A DNA stretch of 64,000 nt from Cryobacterium sp. PH31-AA6 (GTDB lineage: Bacteria; Actinomycetota; Actinomycetes; Actinomycetales; Microbacteriaceae), in the NCBI RefSeq assembly GCF_030063195.1, contig NZ_JASISS010000008.1, positions 1 to 64,000 on the forward strand, in the 5' to 3' direction. Made by a program: the position numbers and the translations under genes. Positions 9,467-18,916 of this stretch are shown in pieces. The notes beneath the pieces are model-generated. The model ran no database searches, was not told the origin of the DNA, and saw only the letters and a list, made by a program, of their open reading frames with translations. Numbering within the stretch: the first letter of the stretch is position 1; every line of letters starts with the position of its first letter.

Positions 9467-12400
9467 ATGCAAGGAACGAGAGAGTTGTCCGGGTTCAGGC
9501 TGTCGAAGCGGCCGCTCTGGCAGCGGATTGTGATCGCCGCCACCGCCCTGGCCATGCCGGTGGCGATGCTCGTGGCCGTGCCCGCACCGCCGGCCCAGGC
9601 TGCGACGACGAGCGACCTCATCCTGAACGTGATCAGCGCGCGCACGGAAGCTCGCGCGTTCGCGGGTGCTGGCGTCGTCAAGGGCGACGACATCCCGAAC
9701 TTCACGTACATCATCAACGAGGACAACACCGGGACGACCGCCCAGAGGAATCCTGCGCCCAACAGCGGCTGCGCGGCAACCGACACCGGGTACCCGGCCA
9801 GCTGCGACTGGCCGTCGATCAAAGAGGTGCCGCACACCACGAGCCCGATCGTGCGTCAGGGCGACCAGGCCGACTTCACCGGCGGTCTCACCCTGCCATC
9901 GGGGCGCTACCTGATCTCCGTGCTCGCCGACGGTTACAAGATCGACGGGGCGCACTTCAGTGTGCCTCTGCCGGCTACGGGTCTGGTCACCGTCGAGCTC
10001 CAGCCCAACCCCCTGCCCGACTCGACACTGCGGGCCTTCATCTTCCGGGACACCGCGCCGACCAACGGCGCCAACGATCAGGGTGAGCCCGGCCTGGCCG
10101 GCTTCGTCGGACACATCGCCGACACCCTGGGCGAACTGCAGACCGACGTCTACGGCAACCCCCTGTGCACCGTCTATGAGGGCGAGAATCCGGACACGCA
10201 TCTGATCCCTCTGGCCAGCCTGGACGCGACTATGTCCCCCGTGCCGATTGCCGGGACAGGGGGCCACTGTGTCAGCGATGCCGATGGCCTTCTGACCATG
10301 CCGCACCTGGGTAGCAACCGGTACACGCTGACTGCCACGGCCCCCGATGGGCAGATCTGGATCCAGACGACAACACTCGAGGGCAACCACGACTTTGACA
10401 CCTGGCTCATGGAAGGCAGCACCGGTTATGACACCGAGGCCCTGGTGGCCGGCGAGCCTGTCCCCGGGCCGATCTTCGGTTTCGTTCCGCCCACGAACAC
10501 CCTGACCCCCGGCCCCGCCGGGCGCATCACGGGCGTGGTCGTCACCGCAAAGCAGTACACCCCGCCCAAGGGCGGCGACTTCAACTACTGGCTGGGGATG
10601 ACCGGGAGCAAGATGGGCAAGCCGATCGTGCGGCCATGGCTCTCGCTCGCCGACCTGCAGCAAGGTGACCAGGCCGTTTGGGTGGGGCAGGGCGACGCAA
10701 ACGGCGCCTTCGACATCTCCGGCGTGCCCGATGGCAACTACAGCCTGAGCTGGTGGGACGAGCCGCAGAACTACTTCCTCAACCTGGTCAACGTGACCGT
10801 GAGCGGTGGCGAGACGGTGCAGATGGGCAACGTGCCGATCAGCGGCTGGTGGACGGAATACGACGGGTACGTCTTCAACGACACCAACCGCAACGGGGTC
10901 AGGGACCCCGGCGAGAGCGGCCTGCCCAACTTCACGCTGACCATGCGCAAGCAGGACAACTCGTTGATGGATCGGGGTACGAACGTCGTCACCAGCGACA
11001 GCACGGGCTACTACCACTTCGAGAGCGCCTACCCGCTGAGTGAGTGGACCGTCATGGAGAACTACAAGGACTCCTTCTACACCACCGGGGTCACCTACCA
11101 GGCCGACAACCAGCCGACCCCGACCACGGTCAAGGGCGCCGGCGTCGACGTCAGCGTGCTCAGCATCATCGGGCTCAGCGGCCGGATGGACTGGGGCGTT
11201 CACACCTACGATCCGACCGGCGCCAACGGCATCGACCCCCGCAACGGCGGCATCGTCGGCTCGGTGAGCTATGACACAACCCGTAACGAGCTCGACCCGC
11301 AGTATGCCGCCTCCGAGGACTGGCAGCCGGGCGTCTCCGATGTACCCGTAGAGCTGTACGCCACGGTCGACTGCGGTACGAACGCGAACACGCCGTGTGG
11401 TGGCACCAACGACGCGTACGAGCTGGCAGCAGACGGTTCCCTGGCCACGGGCAAACTGCTGAACACCTACCTCTCTGAACACTGGAGCCGCCCGACCGGG
11501 TGCGTGGCTCGCGACGTGGACGGCAACCCGCTCGTCCACGCCAAAGACAATCCCGCGGCCTACGACGAGAACGTGCTCGTGCCCAACCAGGAGACAGACG
11601 GAGAGTGCATCTCGAGCTTCATGCAGGGCGTGCAGTTCGGGCCATACCCGACCGACCAGGGCACGGCCGCCGCCAACTTCGGTGCGTCCGTGGACGGCAA
11701 CTACGGCTTCGGTGACGCCTGTACCGGCACACTCGTCGCGACGGATCCGTCCGCTCCCGTCTGCGACGGTGGAACCTTCGAGCCCCTGACGAGTGGGGAC
11801 TACCTGGTCAGGCTCGCGATCCCGAAAGACGCCACCGGGAACCCGTTGTACAAGGTGACCGGAGAAGAGGACATCAACATCGGAAACGGCGACCAGATCG
11901 TCCCTCAGGTGCCGCCGCCGTCCTGTGCCGGAACGCTCCACACCGTTGACCTTCTTGGTGCCGCAACGGACAACTACCCCGCATTGGTCGGCAACGGCAC
12001 CAACGGCGCCCCCACGGGGGTCACCGTGCCGGCCTCGACTCCGGTCGCCAACGCCACCTTCCTCGACATCGGCGGGTCGCCCTACGAAGGCTCGGCTAAG
12101 CCGTCCTGTGACACCAAGCTGGTGCGAGTGAACAACGGCAAATCGGTCGTGCCCATGTTCAACATCTTCACCGACGTGCCGATCCCGTCCCGCCTTCGCG
12201 GCCTGATCGTGGACGACATCAACTTCTCCACCGACTCGCGCTCGACGCTCTACGGGGAGAAGACGGGCGTGGCCTTCGCGCCGGTCGGCATCTATGACTT
12301 CGCCAACCGGCTCGTCACGACCGTCGAGTCCGACTTCAACGGCTCGTACGATGTGCTGCTGCCCTCCACCAATCACATCAGCTGCCCCACCCCCTCGGGT

Positions 12401-15400
12401 GTCTGCGCCAACATGTACCGCTTCGTGGGCAACGACCCGGGGATCCCGGGGCGTCTGAACGCCAACTACAACCCGCGGTATCGCTCCATTGCGACCGAGT
12501 TCGAGGCCCTACCCGGTCTGACCATCCCCACTGACCTTGCTCCGACCCAGGTCGGTGTCTATGTCGGGTCGCCGACCACCGGGGTCAACACGGCGGTCGC
12601 CTGCACCCTCGACGGTGCCACGCCACAGCTGTTCGCCGTCTCGAAGCCCTACGTGGCCGCGACCGGAACCCGCACGTTCACGATCGCCGGGACCGGCTTC
12701 GGCGCCAACAGGGGCACCGGTCAGGTCACTCTGGGCAACACGCCGCTGGACATCACCGCCTGGAGCGACACCGCGATCTCGGCCACTGTGCCTGGCGTCG
12801 TCCCGGTCGGGGCGCACCAGCTGGGGATCACGGCCGACAACGGGCAGAGCACGGTCAACGGGCTCACCTTCCATGTGCTGGGAACCGGCTACAGCCCCTC
12901 CCTGCGTGAAGTCGGTCCGGGCCACACCTACGCCACGATCCAGGCCGCGCTCGACGACGCATTCACCAACAACGGCGACGACCTGGTGGTCGTCTACCCG
13001 GCACCCTCCACCACGGCCAACCCCCGCGGCGCCTACTACGAGAACCTGGTCATCGCTTCGCCGGTCAAGCTGCAGGGCGTCGGCTCCGGTGGCTTCCAGG
13101 GCACCGCTTTCGTGCCGGGATCAATCATCGACGCCGGCGCGTTCGGCGGCGACACCGCCCTGGCCGCGGCCTGGTTCACCAAGGTCGGCGGCCTCACCTG
13201 GGACGGCAACCAGGCCGTGAACGACGGTGAGGCCATCTACGTACTGGCCTCGGCGAACGCCACCACCGCGCCCGGTGCCGCGCGCCAGTTCACCAGCGGC
13301 TTCAAGGCGGCCATCGACGGCTTCGACATCCGCGGCGGCGACCAGGTGGGCTTCCCGGGCAACGTCGACGGTCTCACCGGGGGGCCGACCGGCCTTCCGC
13401 CGAACATCACCACCCAGGGCGGAGCGATCTTCGCCAACGCCTACGCCCGATTCCTGCAGATCACCAACAACGTTGTCGACAACAACGGAGGCGGCTACGG
13501 GACCATCCGCATCGGCACCCCTGACCTGGCTGCGCCGAACACCAGCCAGCACAACGAGAACGTCCGGATCGCCAACAACCGGATCATCGCCAACGCCGGC
13601 ACCAACCTGGCCGGCGGCATCGGGCTCTACGCGGGCTCGGACGGCTACGAGGTGGCTGCCAACGACATCTGCGGCAACTTCTCGCTGGAGTACGGCGGCG
13701 GGCTGAGCGCCTACGGCTTGAGCCCGGGCGGCAAGATCCACCACAACCGCATGTACTTCAACTCGTCCAACGATGAGGGCGGCGCCATCATGATCGCGGG
13801 CCAGCTGCCGGCGACGGTCGGCGCGCTCTCGCCCGGCTCCGGTCCGGTGGACATCTATGCCAACCAGATCCAGGCCAACATGGCCAATGACGACGGTGGC
13901 GGCATCCGCTTCCTGATGGCCGGCGACTACCCGATGAATGTCTACAACAACATGATCGTCAACAACGTGTCGACGCACGAGGGCGGCGGCATCGGCATCA
14001 ACGACGCCCCCAACGTGCGGGTCTTCAACAACACGATCATGAAGAACCTGTCGACGGCCACCGCGGTGACCTCGAACGGCCAGCCCGCCCCCGCCGGGTT
14101 GTCAACCTCGGCCAACAGCGACCAGCTGCAGGCGACCCTGCCGGGCGGCTCGCCGACCTTCAGCAACCCGTTGATGTTCAACAACATTCTCTGGGACAAC
14201 CGGGCCGGCACGCGGGCCGGCACCACGGTCACCGGAATCGGCCTGGCCGGCGCAACCGACATCAACAACTGGGATCTGGGCGTGGCCGACGGCACGGGCG
14301 TGCTCGCGCCGAGCAACTCGGTCGTACAACAGAACACCGCTTCTCACCCGTACACGACCAGTCCGACCAACAGCTCCACCGATCCGGCAGTGGTCTCGAC
14401 CTACGACGTCTCGGTCTCCTTCGCCACCTGGCGTCAGAACCCGGCGTTCGTGGATGCCACTCTCGTGACCCTGGAAGCGCCGCCGAACCTGCTCGGCAAC
14501 TACCACCTGGCCAACTGCCCCGGCTCACCCGCCTGTAACCTCGGCGCGGCCAGCACCGGCGGTGTGAACGCGCCGACGACGGACTTCGACAACCAGGCTC
14601 GGCCGGCGCTGGGTGGCTTCGACAGCGGTGCTGACGAGTACGGCGCCACAACGCCGCCTCCACCGAACTCGGATCTGTACTTCTCGACCACCGGGATCGC
14701 CAACCCGCCCACCGTAGCCGGAACCGCCGACGACGCCGACATCTACCTCTGGAACGGCACCGCCTTCAGCCGGTCGATCGATATGTCCACCGCACCGTAC
14801 AACGTGCCGGGCACCGCGAACGTGGACGGCTTCTCCAGAGTCGACGCCACCCACTTCTACGCCTCCTTCACCGGGAACGTCACCCTGAACGGGATCGGCG
14901 CGGTGGCCGACGAGGACGTCGTGTACTTCAACGGCACCGCGTGGTCGTTGTGGTTCGACGGCAGCGCGCACGGGGTCGGCGGTAACATCGACCTGGGCGC
15001 TGTCAGCGTCGTCGGTAACACGCTGTTCTTCTCCACCAACAACGATGCGGTACCTCCGGGTGCAGGCGGTTACGGCGACAACGCCGACGTCTACCGCTGG
15101 GATGGCGGCAGCTCGTATACCCGGGTCCTGGACGCCACGGCGGCGCCGTACAACCTGCCGAACAGCGGGTCGGCCACCGGAACGACCAACCCCAACGTCG
15201 ACGGTCTCATCTGGCGCGACGCAAAGCATTTCTACCTGTCGTTCAGCAACACGACCACGACCGTCCCCGGTCTGGGCGCCGTGAACGACGAGGACGTGGT
15301 CTACTTCGACGGCACATCCTGGTCACTCTATTTCAACGGTGGCAGCCACGGGCTCACGTCGGCCGCCCAGGATCTGGACGCGATCGCGTTCGCCAGCGGG

Positions 15401-16147
15401 GCCCTGCCGCCCCTGCCGCCGCCGGCCGGCCAGGACCTGTACTTCTCGACCCAGGGCAACACCAACCCGCCCGGTGTCGGTGGCACGGCGGACGACGCGG
15501 ATATCTACCGCTGGAACGGCGGCACGTTCAGCCGGGTGAACGCCATGACCACCGCGCCCTACGGTCTGCCGGCCACCGCCAACGTCGACGGCTACGACCG
15601 GGTTGACGACACCCACTTCTACCTCTCCTTCACCGCCCTGGTGACCGTGCCCGGTCTGGGGAACGTGCGGGACGAGGACGTCGTCTACTTCAACGGCACC
15701 TCCTGGTCGCTGTTCTTCGACGGCAGCGCGCACGGTCTGGGCGGCAATGACAACCTGGACCTCGACGCGATCAGCGTCGTGGGGACAACCCTGTACTTCT
15801 CCACGCTGGGCAACAGCAACCCGCCCGGAGTGGTGGGCGTCGCCGACGATGCCGACATCTACAGCTGGAACGGCTCCGCCTACAGCAGGGTGATCGACGC
15901 CAGCGCCGCGCCCTACAGCCTGCCGGTTTCCGCCAACGTGGATGGATTCGTGCGGGTCGATGCCACCCACTTCTACCTGTCATTCAGCAACGCGAACACC
16001 ACGGTGCCGGTACTGGGCGCGGTCCACGATGAGGATGTCATCTACTACAACGCGGGCACCTGGTCGGTCTACTTCGACGGCACCGCAAACGGTCTCGGTG
16101 CCACCGGAAGCCTGAACGTTGACGCCTTCGACCTTCCGACCCCATGA
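9467..16147 (+). CDS. Giant secreted modular protein: SdrD-B-like, IPT/TIG, parallel beta-helix and four C-terminal repeats
   Basis: A 2226-residue exported protein; the ATG follows GGAGG. Residues 1-45 are a Sec signal peptide ending AQA. A long region with several prealbumin/SdrD-B-like folds follows (for example YVFNDTNRNGVRDPGESGL near 464). Next come an IPT/TIG domain (about 1055-1140) and a right-handed beta-helix domain with many NN turns (about 1145-1710). Four copies of an about 115-residue repeat (about 1736-2224) carry FST..NPP, ADDADIY, HFYLSF and DEDVVYF motifs. No LPXTG or C-terminal membrane anchor is visible. It heads the operon and its stop overlaps the next possible start. 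It is probably a cell-surface or matrix protein. I do not know its precise function, and the C-terminal repeat is unfamiliar to me. Confidence 0.88.
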   Translation: MQGTRELSGFRLSKRPLWQRIVIAATALAMPVAMLVAVPAPPAQAATTSDLILNVISARTEARAFAGAGVVKGDDIPNFTYIINEDNTGTTAQRNPAPNSGCAATDTGYPASCDWPSIKEVPHTTSPIVRQGDQADFTGGLTLPSGRYLISVLADGYKIDGAHFSVPLPATGLVTVELQPNPLPDSTLRAFIFRDTAPTNGANDQGEPGLAGFVGHIADTLGELQTDVYGNPLCTVYEGENPDTHLIPLASLDATMSPVPIAGTGGHCVSDADGLLTMPHLGSNRYTLTATAPDGQIWIQTTTLEGNHDFDTWLMEGSTGYDTEALVAGEPVPGPIFGFVPPTNTLTPGPAGRITGVVVTAKQYTPPKGGDFNYWLGMTGSKMGKPIVRPWLSLADLQQGDQAVWVGQGDANGAFDISGVPDGNYSLSWWDEPQNYFLNLVNVTVSGGETVQMGNVPISGWWTEYDGYVFNDTNRNGVRDPGESGLPNFTLTMRKQDNSLMDRGTNVVTSDSTGYYHFESAYPLSEWTVMENYKDSFYTTGVTYQADNQPTPTTVKGAGVDVSVLSIIGLSGRMDWGVHTYDPTGANGIDPRNGGIVGSVSYDTTRNELDPQYAASEDWQPGVSDVPVELYATVDCGTNANTPCGGTNDAYELAADGSLATGKLLNTYLSEHWSRPTGCVARDVDGNPLVHAKDNPAAYDENVLVPNQETDGECISSFMQGVQFGPYPTDQGTAAANFGASVDGNYGFGDACTGTLVATDPSAPVCDGGTFEPLTSGDYLVRLAIPKDATGNPLYKVTGEEDINIGNGDQIVPQVPPPSCAGTLHTVDLLGAATDNYPALVGNGTNGAPTGVTVPASTPVANATFLDIGGSPYEGSAKPSCDTKLVRVNNGKSVVPMFNIFTDVPIPSRLRGLIVDDINFSTDSRSTLYGEKTGVAFAPVGIYDFANRLVTTVESDFNGSYDVLLPSTNHISCPTPSGVCANMYRFVGNDPGIPGRLNANYNPRYRSIATEFEALPGLTIPTDLAPTQVGVYVGSPTTGVNTAVACTLDGATPQLFAVSKPYVAATGTRTFTIAGTGFGANRGTGQVTLGNTPLDITAWSDTAISATVPGVVPVGAHQLGITADNGQSTVNGLTFHVLGTGYSPSLREVGPGHTYATIQAALDDAFTNNGDDLVVVYPAPSTTANPRGAYYENLVIASPVKLQGVGSGGFQGTAFVPGSIIDAGAFGGDTALAAAWFTKVGGLTWDGNQAVNDGEAIYVLASANATTAPGAARQFTSGFKAAIDGFDIRGGDQVGFPGNVDGLTGGPTGLPPNITTQGGAIFANAYARFLQITNNVVDNNGGGYGTIRIGTPDLAAPNTSQHNENVRIANNRIIANAGTNLAGGIGLYAGSDGYEVAANDICGNFSLEYGGGLSAYGLSPGGKIHHNRMYFNSSNDEGGAIMIAGQLPATVGALSPGSGPVDIYANQIQANMANDDGGGIRFLMAGDYPMNVYNNMIVNNVSTHEGGGIGINDAPNVRVFNNTIMKNLSTATAVTSNGQPAPAGLSTSANSDQLQATLPGGSPTFSNPLMFNNILWDNRAGTRAGTTVTGIGLAGATDINNWDLGVADGTGVLAPSNSVVQQNTASHPYTTSPTNSSTDPAVVSTYDVSVSFATWRQNPAFVDATLVTLEAPPNLLGNYHLANCPGSPACNLGAASTGGVNAPTTDFDNQARPALGGFDSGADEYGATTPPPPNSDLYFSTTGIANPPTVAGTADDADIYLWNGTAFSRSIDMSTAPYNVPGTANVDGFSRVDATHFYASFTGNVTLNGIGAVADEDVVYFNGTAWSLWFDGSAHGVGGNIDLGAVSVVGNTLFFSTNNDAVPPGAGGYGDNADVYRWDGGSSYTRVLDATAAPYNLPNSGSATGTTNPNVDGLIWRDAKHFYLSFSNTTTTVPGLGAVNDEDVVYFDGTSWSLYFNGGSHGLTSAAQDLDAIAFASGALPPLPPPAGQDLYFSTQGNTNPPGVGGTADDADIYRWNGGTFSRVNAMTTAPYGLPATANVDGYDRVDDTHFYLSFTALVTVPGLGNVRDEDVVYFNGTSWSLFFDGSAHGLGGNDNLDLDAISVVGTTLYFSTLGNSNPPGVVGVADDADIYSWNGSAYSRVIDASAAPYSLPVSANVDGFVRVDATHFYLSFSNANTTVPVLGAVHDEDVIYYNAGTWSVYFDGTANGLGATGSLNVDAFDLPTP
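14672..16140 (+). repeat. Four copies of the shared C-terminal repeat (in the giant protein)
   Basis: Protein repeats begin with DLYFST or TLYFST/TLFFST, each about 110-130 residues. Each unit has NPP..., DADIY.W, APY.LP, ANVDGF, HFYLSF, DEDVVYF and W-SLYFDG blocks. Copies 1, 3 and 4 are close to each other; copy 2 has small insertions. The same unit appears twice at the C-termini of the proteins encoded at 18917-21907 and 24360-27389. Confidence 0.85.
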
Positions 16148-16194
16148 CCCATTCATCCAGCCGCGCTACAGACGATCCCCAGGGAGATACGGGA

Positions 16195-17529
16195 ATGATC
16201 TTTAAGCAGCCTTTCAGCCGCCGAGACCTCTTGAAGTTCGCCGGCGGCGCGGTGGCCGTCGTCGGCACCGGCATCTGGGCGGGCAACGTGCTCATGCCCG
16301 AAGCCGCCATTGCGGCCCTCGGGGATCCCGACCTCTACCTGGCCGGGACCGACGGCTGGATCTACCTACCGAAGACCCCGGCCATCCCGCCATTCCACCC
16401 CGACGTTCTGGCCCCGGGTCTACTCACGACCTACATCTTCGGGTTCCGCGAAGTCACCGGTCTGACCGACATTCAGGTGTCGAACCAGCAGAACAAGGCC
16501 CAGCACTCCGCTCCGCTGTTCTGGGCCAACCAGTTCGACCCGGCCCACCCGGTCGACTTCACGGTGCAGCTGACCAACCTGGGCCTGGCGCTGCGGCCCG
16601 ACCTGTTCGACGCCCACACCCTGCACTGGCACGGGTTCCGCAACGTGATCCCGTTCTTCGACGGCGAGCCGAGCGGTTCAGTGGCGGTGCGGACCGGACG
16701 CATCTTCACCTACGTGTACCGTCCCCGCGAGCCAGGGACCTACATGTTCCACTGCCACGTGGAGGACGTCGAGCACGTCCATATGGGCATGACCGGGCTG
16801 GTCTTCGTCCGCCCCCTGCAGGACGGCCAGACCCTCGCCGGACACACCAAGTTCCTGTACAACGACGGTGACGGCTCGACCGGCTTCGAGCGGGAGTTTG
16901 CGATGTTCCTCTCGGAGGTGTGGGCCGAGGCGCACTGGGCGGACGCTCACATCCAGCTGCCGGAGTGGAGCGACTACCGGGCCGACTTCAGCCTGCTCAA
17001 CGGCCGGGTCTACCCCGACACCATCGCCCCCAACGCGCCCATCGATGCCGCGGCATCCACCCACCGTCTTGCTGTGGAGACCGACCCCGTGACCGGCGAC
17101 CTGGTCGCCCCCGTCGGGCACCCCGAGCTGCAGTACCAGCCGCAGTCTTCGCTGGTGAACTGCAACGCCGGCGAGACGGTCGCGCTGCGGTTTGCCAACC
17201 TCGGATTCCGGGAACAGGCGATGACCCTGGCGGGGATCCGAATGCGCGTGGTCGGCCGTGACGCCACCCCGATGCGCGGGCGCGACGGCACCGACACGTC
17301 CTACGAGACGGAGACGATCAACATCGGCCCGGGCGAGAGCTTCGACGTGGTCTTCACCGCGCCGGGGCACACCGGTCCGGGGTACGACACGTACATGCTG
17401 TACAACCGCAATTACCTGCGGGCGAACAACCTGGCGCCGGGCGGGTTCGGCGGCCAGGCCACAGAGGTTCGAGTGTATGCGGCGGGTGGCGTGCCTGCGC
17501 AGGCCTATCCGAACGACTTGGGAGTGTGA
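16195..17529 (+). CDS. Tat-exported multicopper oxidase domain protein
   Basis: A 444-residue cupredoxin protein. A twin-arginine signal (FSRRDLLKFAGGAVAVVG, residues about 7-24) indicates export after folding, as expected for a copper enzyme. The first cupredoxin domain has THTLHWHG (H144, H146) and a combined HCHVEDVEHVHMGM motif (H186, C187, H188, H194, M199), giving candidate type 1, 2 and 3 copper ligands. The C-terminal cupredoxin lacks the usual HPxHxH and second HCH motifs. I chose the ATG preceded by GGGAG; an upstream ATG at 16144 overlaps the previous stop. It may act with the next gene product, which carries the missing type of histidines. Confidence 0.88.
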   Translation: MIFKQPFSRRDLLKFAGGAVAVVGTGIWAGNVLMPEAAIAALGDPDLYLAGTDGWIYLPKTPAIPPFHPDVLAPGLLTTYIFGFREVTGLTDIQVSNQQNKAQHSAPLFWANQFDPAHPVDFTVQLTNLGLALRPDLFDAHTLHWHGFRNVIPFFDGEPSGSVAVRTGRIFTYVYRPREPGTYMFHCHVEDVEHVHMGMTGLVFVRPLQDGQTLAGHTKFLYNDGDGSTGFEREFAMFLSEVWAEAHWADAHIQLPEWSDYRADFSLLNGRVYPDTIAPNAPIDAAASTHRLAVETDPVTGDLVAPVGHPELQYQPQSSLVNCNAGETVALRFANLGFREQAMTLAGIRMRVVGRDATPMRGRDGTDTSYETETINIGPGESFDVVFTAPGHTGPGYDTYMLYNRNYLRANNLAPGGFGGQATEVRVYAAGGVPAQAYPNDLGV

Positions 17530-17534
17530 GAGCC

Positions 17535-18896
17535 ATGATGAGAGGTGACGCCGTGATGCTTTGGAAGGCCCGCAACCGGCGCCTGCGCCGGCCGACTCTG
17601 CTGGTCGCCCTGGCCCTGGTCGGCGCGACGATGACCACATTCGTCCCGGCGGCGACCGCCGAGACTCCGTCGCGGGTCGGCATCGCCTGCACCACCGGGG
17701 TCGGGGGAGGTGTCACCACTCCGATCTTCAACCTGACCACCAAGACCGGATACATCAGCCTGCCCGACGGCAACACGGCGTTCATGTGGGGGTACTCCAG
17801 CGGGTTCGACGGTTTCCAGCACCCCGGTCCGGTGCTCTGCGTCAACTCCGGCGACACGGTCACGGTGATTCTGCGCAACACGCTGACCGAGGCAGCCTCG
17901 ATCGTCTTCCCCGGCCAGACCAACGTACTGGCCGACGGGATCCCGGCCCAACCCCAGCTCACCGGGGCCGGCGCGATCACGTCGCTGACCAACCCGGCCG
18001 CGGCCGGAGGCGGAACCGTCACCTACAGTTTCGTGGCCGGCGACCCGGGAACGTATTTGTACGAGTCGGGCACCAACCCCGAGAAGCAGGTCCGGATGGG
18101 ACTGTTCGGGGCGCTGATCGTGCGTCCGTCGGTCGTGCCGGCGGGCGGCGCGGTTGGCTCGGCCGCGAGCGAGTACGCCAACAACCGGGCGGACAGCCGG
18201 TTCAACCCCGCCGAGGAGTTCATGGTGCTCCTGAGCGAGATCGACCCGTACCAGCATCAGGCCGTCGAGAACAACAAGAGCTTCAACCTGAACAACTATC
18301 ACCCGCGTTACTGGCTGATCAACGGGCGGGGCTTCCCCGACAGCATCGCCGACAACGGTGCCAGTTGGCTGCCCACGCAGCCCTATGGCGCCCTCGCGCA
18401 GGTGGGTGAGTTCAACCGGGCAGACCCGGCGGATCAGCCGGGGATGGCTCGCTACCTGAACGTGGGCACCGAGGACTACCCGTTCCACCCGCACGGCAAC
18501 AACGGCCTGGTCGTGGCTCGAGATGGTCGTGCTCTGGAGGGCCCGACCGGGGAGGACCTCTCGTTCGAGAAATTCGCCATCAACATTGGACCGGGTCAGA
18601 CCTGGGACGTGATCTTCAAGTGGTATGACGCAGAGAGCTACTCCCCATCCAACCCGGTTCCGGTGACGGTTCCGCAGCTGGCGAACGAGTCGATCGGTGT
18701 CTTCTACAGCGGAAGTCCCTACCTCGGCACCAAGGAAACCCTGCCGCCCGGAATTCAGAGCGTGAACCAGTGCGGGGAGTACTACATCATCTCCCACAAC
18801 CACGCCCTGTTCCAGATCACGTCCTGGGGCACGAACATGACCGGACCGATCACGTACATGCGGATCGATCCACCGACGCCCAACAACTGCGGCTGA
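17535..18896 (+). CDS. Secreted multicopper-oxidase-like protein lacking domain-1 ligands
   Basis: An about 453-residue protein with a Sec signal peptide (LLVALALVGATMTTFVPAATA) and two or more cupredoxin folds. In the first domain the HWH position is replaced by FPG, and the HCH position by YESGTNPEKQVRMG, so it should not bind a full copper set there. The C-terminal domain keeps FHPHGNN (H318, H320) and SHNHALFQITSWG (H421, H423), a domain-3-like histidine set. It is a clear paralogue of the next gene product (shared EIDP, YLINGR/SLINGK-type blocks). GTG at 17526, overlapping the previous stop, is an alternative start. The function is unknown; a partner subunit of the upstream oxidase is my inference. 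Confidence 0.85.
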   Translation: MMRGDAVMLWKARNRRLRRPTLLVALALVGATMTTFVPAATAETPSRVGIACTTGVGGGVTTPIFNLTTKTGYISLPDGNTAFMWGYSSGFDGFQHPGPVLCVNSGDTVTVILRNTLTEAASIVFPGQTNVLADGIPAQPQLTGAGAITSLTNPAAAGGGTVTYSFVAGDPGTYLYESGTNPEKQVRMGLFGALIVRPSVVPAGGAVGSAASEYANNRADSRFNPAEEFMVLLSEIDPYQHQAVENNKSFNLNNYHPRYWLINGRGFPDSIADNGASWLPTQPYGALAQVGEFNRADPADQPGMARYLNVGTEDYPFHPHGNNGLVVARDGRALEGPTGEDLSFEKFAINIGPGQTWDVIFKWYDAESYSPSNPVPVTVPQLANESIGVFYSGSPYLGTKETLPPGIQSVNQCGEYYIISHNHALFQITSWGTNMTGPITYMRIDPPTPNNCG

Positions 18897-18916
18897 CCAG
18901 GAAGGCGTAGAGAGCC

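Noticed and set aside
9368..12376. 1002-codon minus-strand open frame inside the giant secreted protein gene
   Set aside because: Composition is Val/Gly/Arg-rich without motifs. The plus strand has a signal peptide, domains and a good RBS. It is an antisense shadow.
16144..16194. Upstream ATG start for the Tat-exported oxidase (ATGA overlap)
   Set aside because: No Shine-Dalgarno precedes it, while the ATG at 16195 has GGGAG at good spacing and gives a normal Tat signal length. It remains an alternative.
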